DNA from: Bog-473 sp963754445
GTDB taxonomy: Bacteria; Actinomycetota; Acidimicrobiia; Acidimicrobiales; RAAP-2
DNA length: 64,000 bases
NCBI GenBank assembly: GCA_963754445.1
Contig: CAVWFT010000001.1
Span: 682,001 to 746,000, forward strand
Reading direction: 5' to 3'
A program made the position numbers and the translations under genes. Below are positions 59,943 through 64,000 of this stretch, in pieces (position 1 is the first letter of the stretch; each line of letters begins with the position of its first letter). Under the pieces are notes generated by a model. The model was given only the letters and a program-made list of their open reading frames with translations. It was not told the DNA's origin and searched no databases.

Positions 59943-60669
59943 GTCTACGCGTACCCCACATGACCAGACCGCCGCCGAGACTCATCACGCGGATGCCGAT
60001 GTTTTCGAACCCCGCTTTCCGCCAGGCGTCCTCCGTCCACGACAGGGGGTACTTTCGGTAATGCTGGGAGATGTTGGGGCCGAGGAACCGCCCTACTTGG
60101 AACCACTCGCGGCCACCGGTGATCCAGCCGCCGAGCGGGAGTGCGATGCGGGTGTAGAGCCACCACCAGAATCTCCAGAACCTGCTGGGGGGCAGGAGAA
60201 ACTCCAGACTGGCGACCGCTCCACCGGGCTTCACTACTCGGGCCAGTTCGCCCAGCGTGGCCTGGGGATCATCGACGTAGCGAAGCAGGTAGGTGAACGT
60301 CAGCGCGTCGAAGGAAGCGTCGGGAAACGGCAATTGTTCGGCTCGACTTGCGACCAGGCCGATCCGTTCGCTCAATCCGGCCTGGGCCACGTTCTCCTGT
60401 CCCCGAGCGAGCATCTGTCTTGTCAGATCCACCCCGATGACGTCAGATGAGGTACGCGTCGCGAGCTGCAGGGCGACCCCAGCAGTCCCCGAGGCTACGT
60501 CGAGTGTCAGGTCAGGCGAAGTGGGAGCAATGTGGTCGACCATGGCCCGACGCCACCGCCCGTTTTGACCCATGGATAGGACTTCGGCCAACTGGTCGTA
60601 ACGCTTGGGGAGGGACGAAAACAACTGCTGTGCGAAGCGGTTCCGGGCTCCGGCACTGTCCGTCGGCAT
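59935..60669 (-). CDS. MenG/UbiE-like methyltransferase
   Basis: 244 residues. The opening FAQQLFSSLPKRYDQLAEVLSMGQNGRWRRAMVDHI is the usual UbiE/COQ5 helix (YDxxNxxxSxGxxxxWR). Motif I is LTLDVASGTAGVALQLA, post-I VIGVDLTRQML, and FPDASFDALTFTYLLRYVDDPQATLGELARVVKPGG the UbiE-specific stretch. It would methylate a demethyl-quinone. A GGAGG lies 5 bases before the ATG. It is divergent from a geranylgeranyl-reductase-like gene by 57 bp and overlaps the UbiA-like gene. Confidence 0.88.
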   Translation of the reverse strand: MPTDSAGARNRFAQQLFSSLPKRYDQLAEVLSMGQNGRWRRAMVDHIAPTSPDLTLDVASGTAGVALQLATRTSSDVIGVDLTRQMLARGQENVAQAGLSERIGLVASRAEQLPFPDASFDALTFTYLLRYVDDPQATLGELARVVKPGGAVASLEFLLPPSRFWRFWWWLYTRIALPLGGWITGGREWFQVGRFLGPNISQHYRKYPLSWTEDAWRKAGFENIGIRVMSLGGGLVMWGTRRRD

Positions 60670-60732
60670 GCGTTCCTCCAGGGGTGAGAGAATGTCACTG
60701 TAGATCCGAGCAGGTGGAGGGAACAGGTGAGC

Positions 60733-61986
60733 ATGTCCCGCTTTGACGTGCTCGTCGTCGGGAGCGGACCAGCAGGTAGCGTGGCCTCGCTCGTCCTTGC
60801 TCGGGCTGGAGCGAAAGTCGCCCTGGTCGATAAGTCGGCCTTTCCACGAGACAAGGCGTGCGGCGACGTGGTCGGCCCCCGAGCTCTTCAGCTACTGAGC
60901 GACCTCGAGATTCCCCGGCCGATCGGGCCTGATGTCGGAGACATGCTCGTCGTGGGTCCCACGGGTCGCCGGGTGCGACTCCCGAGTGCCGATGGTCTGA
61001 CGTATCCCGGCCACGGCACGGCGGCGGCGCGGACGGTGTTCGACGCCAAGCTGCACCAGGAGGCATGCGATGCTGGGGCCACATCATTCGTCGCTCGGGC
61101 ACAGGAACCACTGGAGGAGAGCGGACGGATCGTCGGCTACAAGTTGAGCACGGGGGATTCGGTGAACGCAGACTTCGTGATCGGCGCCGACGGTGCCACG
61201 AGCGAGGTTGCGGCGGCCGCGGGTCTCGTCGATCCCAACGCTGTTCTGTGGGGATTTGCCGTGCGCACATACTTGCCACAGGCGGTCGAGCTACCCGCCA
61301 TCGTCTTGTGGGAACCGACTCCTTGGCGGGCGTTCCCCGGTTACGGGTGGGTCTTCCCTGGGGACCAAGGGGGTGCCAACGTCGGGCTGGGCATTGGAAC
61401 ACGGTCGGACCGCACGGCCGGGGCCCGTGCCGTCCGGGCGCTACCCGAATTCCTCGCATATCTGCGAACCGTTGGCCTTCTGGACGAAGCGGCTTCGTCA
61501 TTGACCCCTCGACGTCTCGGCGGTTGGCTCAAGATGGGAATGATCGGGACCACGCCGGCCAGGAGGCGGATCCTCCTCGTGGGCGATGCCGCAGGCTTGG
61601 TGAACCCCATGCAGGGGGAGGGAATTTCCCAAGCCATGACCAGCGGCCGTGCGGCAGCGGAAGCGATACTCAGCCGGCCGAGTCACGCCGCTGAGGAATA
61701 TCGGTCCAGACTTGCCAGGGAGCACCTCCCGTTTCACCAGATTGCCGCGGCGGTGCACGCCGGGCTTGTCGGTCGCCCACGAGCAACCGCAGCGCTGGCC
61801 CGGCTTCTCACCGCGGCAGGCCATGGGGACGCGCTCTCCGGGGGTTGGGCCGTCTTTTGGAATGAGCTCCTCGATGGTGCACCACCCAATCGGCATCGTT
61901 CAGTGGCGAACGCGGTGACACAGCTTGGGCGGGCCGTGACCACCCGGAGTTCGACTGCCGCGTGGTTCAAAACGTCACTGGCATGA
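60733..61986 (+). CDS. Geranylgeranyl-reductase-like flavoprotein
   Basis: 417 residues from the ATG at 60733; a GTG 6 bp earlier is possible, with GGAGGG upstream. The FAD-binding Rossmann motif is VLVVGSGPAGSVASLVLARAGAKVALVDK at residues 6-35, and LLVGDAAGLVNPMQGEGISQAM is the usual GD motif of the family (near residue 280). In mycobacteria the homologue MenJ saturates one isoprene of menaquinone. Position next to a MenG-like methyltransferase and a UbiA-like protein supports that role here. Confidence 0.88.
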   Translation: MSRFDVLVVGSGPAGSVASLVLARAGAKVALVDKSAFPRDKACGDVVGPRALQLLSDLEIPRPIGPDVGDMLVVGPTGRRVRLPSADGLTYPGHGTAAARTVFDAKLHQEACDAGATSFVARAQEPLEESGRIVGYKLSTGDSVNADFVIGADGATSEVAAAAGLVDPNAVLWGFAVRTYLPQAVELPAIVLWEPTPWRAFPGYGWVFPGDQGGANVGLGIGTRSDRTAGARAVRALPEFLAYLRTVGLLDEAASSLTPRRLGGWLKMGMIGTTPARRRILLVGDAAGLVNPMQGEGISQAMTSGRAAAEAILSRPSHAAEEYRSRLAREHLPFHQIAAAVHAGLVGRPRATAALARLLTAAGHGDALSGGWAVFWNELLDGAPPNRHRSVANAVTQLGRAVTTRSSTAAWFKTSLA

Positions 61987-62261
61987 ACTGCATCGTCCGA
62001 TCGGCCCCCAACGCACGCCCGTGGACTCCGGCGAGCGTTGCAACCGATGAGATCCCGGGTCTGAGCGGTGGCGCCACGAGGACTTCGGTGCGAGCCTTCA
62101 CCAGGAGAGACCCGTTTGGCCCGAGACCCACTACCCGTGACAAGTGAGGGCGTGGACGAAATCTGGCGAAATACCGCAATTCATCCCCCAGCAACGATCC
62201 GTGCACCGGCGACCTCCGTAGAGCTAAGCGAATGAAAGAAAATGTGTGGAGGAGACGAGAC

Positions 62262-62831
62262 ATGAATCACGGACCGCAGGACCGACGTTCGACCTCTAGG
62301 GTCCCGCTTGGACGGGTCGTCAGTGCCGCTGTGGCTCTTGGCGGGCTGTCTGGACTGGTTCTGGCTGATGTTGCCGCTGGTGCGGCGACGAGCGTCGTCG
62401 TTTCGACGACCAAGAACGAAAAGCTCGGGACGATACTGGTGAGCGGCAAGACGGTCTACACCTTGAAGGCAAGCAAGACGCCTTGCAAGGCTGCCTGTCT
62501 AAAGGTGTGGCCTGAGCTCCTGCTCCCGAAGGGCGTGAGTAAAGCGAAGGCTGGGACTGGCGTCACTGCGGCAAAACTTGGCACCGTGAAGCGGAGCAAC
62601 GGAGCGTTCCAGGTCACGTATGCCGGCAAGCCGCTCTATTGGTTCGTGGGCGACAGAGGTGCGGGGCAGGTGCACGGGAACGTGACGGACATGTGGGGTA
62701 AGTGGTCCGCGGTGATAACGGCGAAGCCGGCCTCAGCGAGTTCGGGATCCGGTACGAGTTCCGGTTCCAGCTCGAGTTCCGGATCCGGTTCAGGCGGATC
62801 GACCGCCGGCTCGGGGGGAGTGTCGTTCTAG
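62262..62831 (+). CDS. COG4315-type secreted repeat protein
   Basis: 189 residues from the ATG at 62262 (GGAGGAG 7 bases upstream). A signal peptide (about residues 17-42) precedes two repeats of the COG4315 'Yx(FWY)xxD' kind: GTILVSGKTVYTLKASKTPCKAACLKVWPELLLPKG and VTYAGKPLYWFVGDRGAGQVHGNVTDMWGKWSAV. The end is Gly/Ser-rich. The family is a small exported beta domain sometimes linked to heme or redox proteins; the exact role is unknown. Two cysteines are present in the first repeat. Confidence 0.85.
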   Translation: MNHGPQDRRSTSRVPLGRVVSAAVALGGLSGLVLADVAAGAATSVVVSTTKNEKLGTILVSGKTVYTLKASKTPCKAACLKVWPELLLPKGVSKAKAGTGVTAAKLGTVKRSNGAFQVTYAGKPLYWFVGDRGAGQVHGNVTDMWGKWSAVITAKPASASSGSGTSSGSSSSSGSGSGGSTAGSGGVSF

Positions 62832-62859
62832 TGAAGGGATCCGAGACCGGGCAGAGGTC

Positions 62860-63990
62860 GTGTCGACCGTTCTAGTTGCGCCGCCTCGGTCTGCCGCTCC
62901 TCACCATACGGAGCGGCAAATTCGAGGGGCCAGTCGCCTGCGAAGCGCGCTGTCGTCACGGATCTACCTCCCTGCGGCCGCGATTGCCGTTCTGGCGGTC
63001 GCCTTGATCGGGATCGGTTTGTCTGATCACTGGGGAGGTGAGCGCTTTTACGGATCCCTGACGAGTCTTCAAGTGGTCTTGGTGGGCCCGTTGACCCTGG
63101 CGACCCTCGGGGTCTTTCTCGTCGTGGAGAGAATCTGGCCGGCGCAACAACGTCAGCTGTTCGCTCGTGGGTATCGACATGACCTGTTGCTCACGGTCTT
63201 CAACGCGACACTCGTTGCCCCGCTGGTGACCGCCCTCACGCTTTCCTTCGTTGCGGTGACTCGCCATCTGTTGCCGTGGATCGTCCTGCCGAGGATCGGC
63301 CCACTTCCGCGCTGGGGCGCGATTGCCGTGATAATCGTTGCGATGGACGGTTTGAACTGGTTTGTTCATCTCGCCAATCACCGGGTGAGGTTGATGTGGC
63401 GCTTCCATGAGCTCCACCATTCACAGGAGGACATGAGTGTGCTCACCGTTTTTCGGACCCACCCGCTCATCCACGTCTCCTATCTCGTCGCTCTGGTTCC
63501 GGGCTTGATGCTCCTGGCCAACGGAACGTTGTCGGTCACGGTTCTCGCCGTGTATGCCGCCGTGGTCGCTTTCGCCCACTCCAACACCCGCCTGAGCTTC
63601 GGGCCGTTGGATCGGATTTTCGTCAGCCCGAACTATCACCGCATCCATCACCGGTTGGACGGCGCACAGGACGTGAACCTCGGGTTCGCCTTGACGATCT
63701 GGGATCAACTCTTTCACCGGGCCGTGTTTCCGACCGACGACACCGTGCGGATCGACACCGGGCTCCCCGGGCGCCCGTTGGTTGTGGAACAGGCGACAGA
63801 CCGTCCCCGACACCTCTTCGTTCTCGCGACCCAGCTACTTGCACCGTTCCGTCCGACGCCCCAGCGGGTGGAGTTCCCGTCAACAAATGAGATCAGCGAG
63901 ATGACGGCACGATCTGGAGGTGTGGTCCCCCCAGACGAGCAGTCCCGGGAGAGACTGAACAAGAGCATGGGCGAAGTGGCTCGATGGTGA
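62860..63990 (+). CDS. Sterol-desaturase/fatty-acid-hydroxylase family membrane enzyme
   Basis: 376 residues. Hydrophobic segments near residues 35-55, 72-92, 110-135, 149-168 and 205-235 surround the eight-histidine di-iron site: HLANH (near 170), HELHHSQ (near 187), later HVSYL and NYHRIHH (near 262). The GTG start at 62860 is used. This places it in the FA hydroxylase superfamily; substrates range from sterols to carotenoids and lipids. It follows the COG4315 gene by 28 bp on the same strand, so they may be co-transcribed. Confidence 0.9.
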   Translation: MSTVLVAPPRSAAPHHTERQIRGASRLRSALSSRIYLPAAAIAVLAVALIGIGLSDHWGGERFYGSLTSLQVVLVGPLTLATLGVFLVVERIWPAQQRQLFARGYRHDLLLTVFNATLVAPLVTALTLSFVAVTRHLLPWIVLPRIGPLPRWGAIAVIIVAMDGLNWFVHLANHRVRLMWRFHELHHSQEDMSVLTVFRTHPLIHVSYLVALVPGLMLLANGTLSVTVLAVYAAVVAFAHSNTRLSFGPLDRIFVSPNYHRIHHRLDGAQDVNLGFALTIWDQLFHRAVFPTDDTVRIDTGLPGRPLVVEQATDRPRHLFVLATQLLAPFRPTPQRVEFPSTNEISEMTARSGGVVPPDEQSRERLNKSMGEVARW

Positions 63991-64000
63991 CTGAAGCGGT

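Noticed and set aside
61967..62263. 98-residue minus-strand open frame upstream of the COG4315 gene
   Set aside because: No homology sense, no ribosome site and it overlaps the end of the flavoprotein gene; the 275-bp gap is better read as a promoter region.
1..64000. tRNA, rRNA, transposase or integrase genes
   Set aside because: No cloverleaf with a GGTTCGA-type T arm in context, no rRNA core sequence and no DDE or tyrosine recombinase protein was seen; no inserted island could be delimited.

Overview
The window is high-GC DNA from an actinobacterium. An Acidimicrobiia-like lineage is my inference; no rRNA gene is present to fix it. The evidence is the two F420-type LLM oxidoreductases, a mycothiol-isomerase-like DinB protein, ClpC-like N domains, GTG starts with 4-bp stop/start overlaps, several apparently leaderless mRNAs, and metabolic genes typical of that group. 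I see no rRNA, tRNA, CRISPR array, insertion sequence or phage gene.

Layout. (1) 16-5083, minus strand: a P450-TetR-LLM oxidoreductase-UbiB/ABC1 gene run with a recognisable promoter and a 19-bp palindrome in front of the P450, then a small hypothetical gene. (2) 5214-7058: galE and a secreted protein. (3) 7071-23594, minus strand: a type IV pilus locus with a PulG-like pilin, a giant 3,240-residue pilin-like protein made of about 28 Ig-like repeats, a PilX-like protein with two IPT/TIG domains, PilC, a separately transcribed major pilin PilA, PilT, and a DUF429 protein translationally coupled to PilT. PilB, PilD and PilMNO are not in the window. (4) 23595-29291: sparse region with a strong hairpin and a small CxxC protein, then a DUF2510 membrane protein, an HtrA protease and an amidohydrolase. 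(5) 29689-40711: mixed metabolism and regulation (DinB-like protein, alpha/beta hydrolase plus MarR, second LLM enzyme, HAD phosphatase, CDF-like transporter, Stf0 sulfotransferase, VOC protein, zinc dehydrogenase, PhyH dioxygenase). (6) 40659-49230: a ribbon-helix-helix/Clp-N protein divergent from a methyltransferase across a shared 34-bp operator, a large secreted glycosidase-like protein, a frameshifted GntR gene, a quinone oxidoreductase, a Clp-N protein without an ATPase, and an esterase-like hydrolase. (7) 49372-58916: a SWIM/SNF2 helicase, a YtrA-type GntR-ABC transporter operon, a secreted BNR-repeat protein, and an ArsR-SRPBCC-YCII operon. (8) 59136-63990: a UbiA-like membrane protein, a MenG/UbiE-like methyltransferase and a geranylgeranyl-reductase-like flavoprotein that may act together in menaquinone maturation, then a secreted repeat lipoprotein-like protein and a sterol-desaturase-family membrane enzyme.

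The most unusual content is the pilus locus. The giant protein carries a type III (prepilin) signal at its N terminus, so a several-hundred-kDa disulfide-rich stalk would be anchored in or on a pilus. Its coding DNA contains about 4.5 nearly identical copies of a 978-bp unit. Secondary points of interest are compact operator-over-promoter arrangements with leaderless starts in front of three regulator or effector genes.
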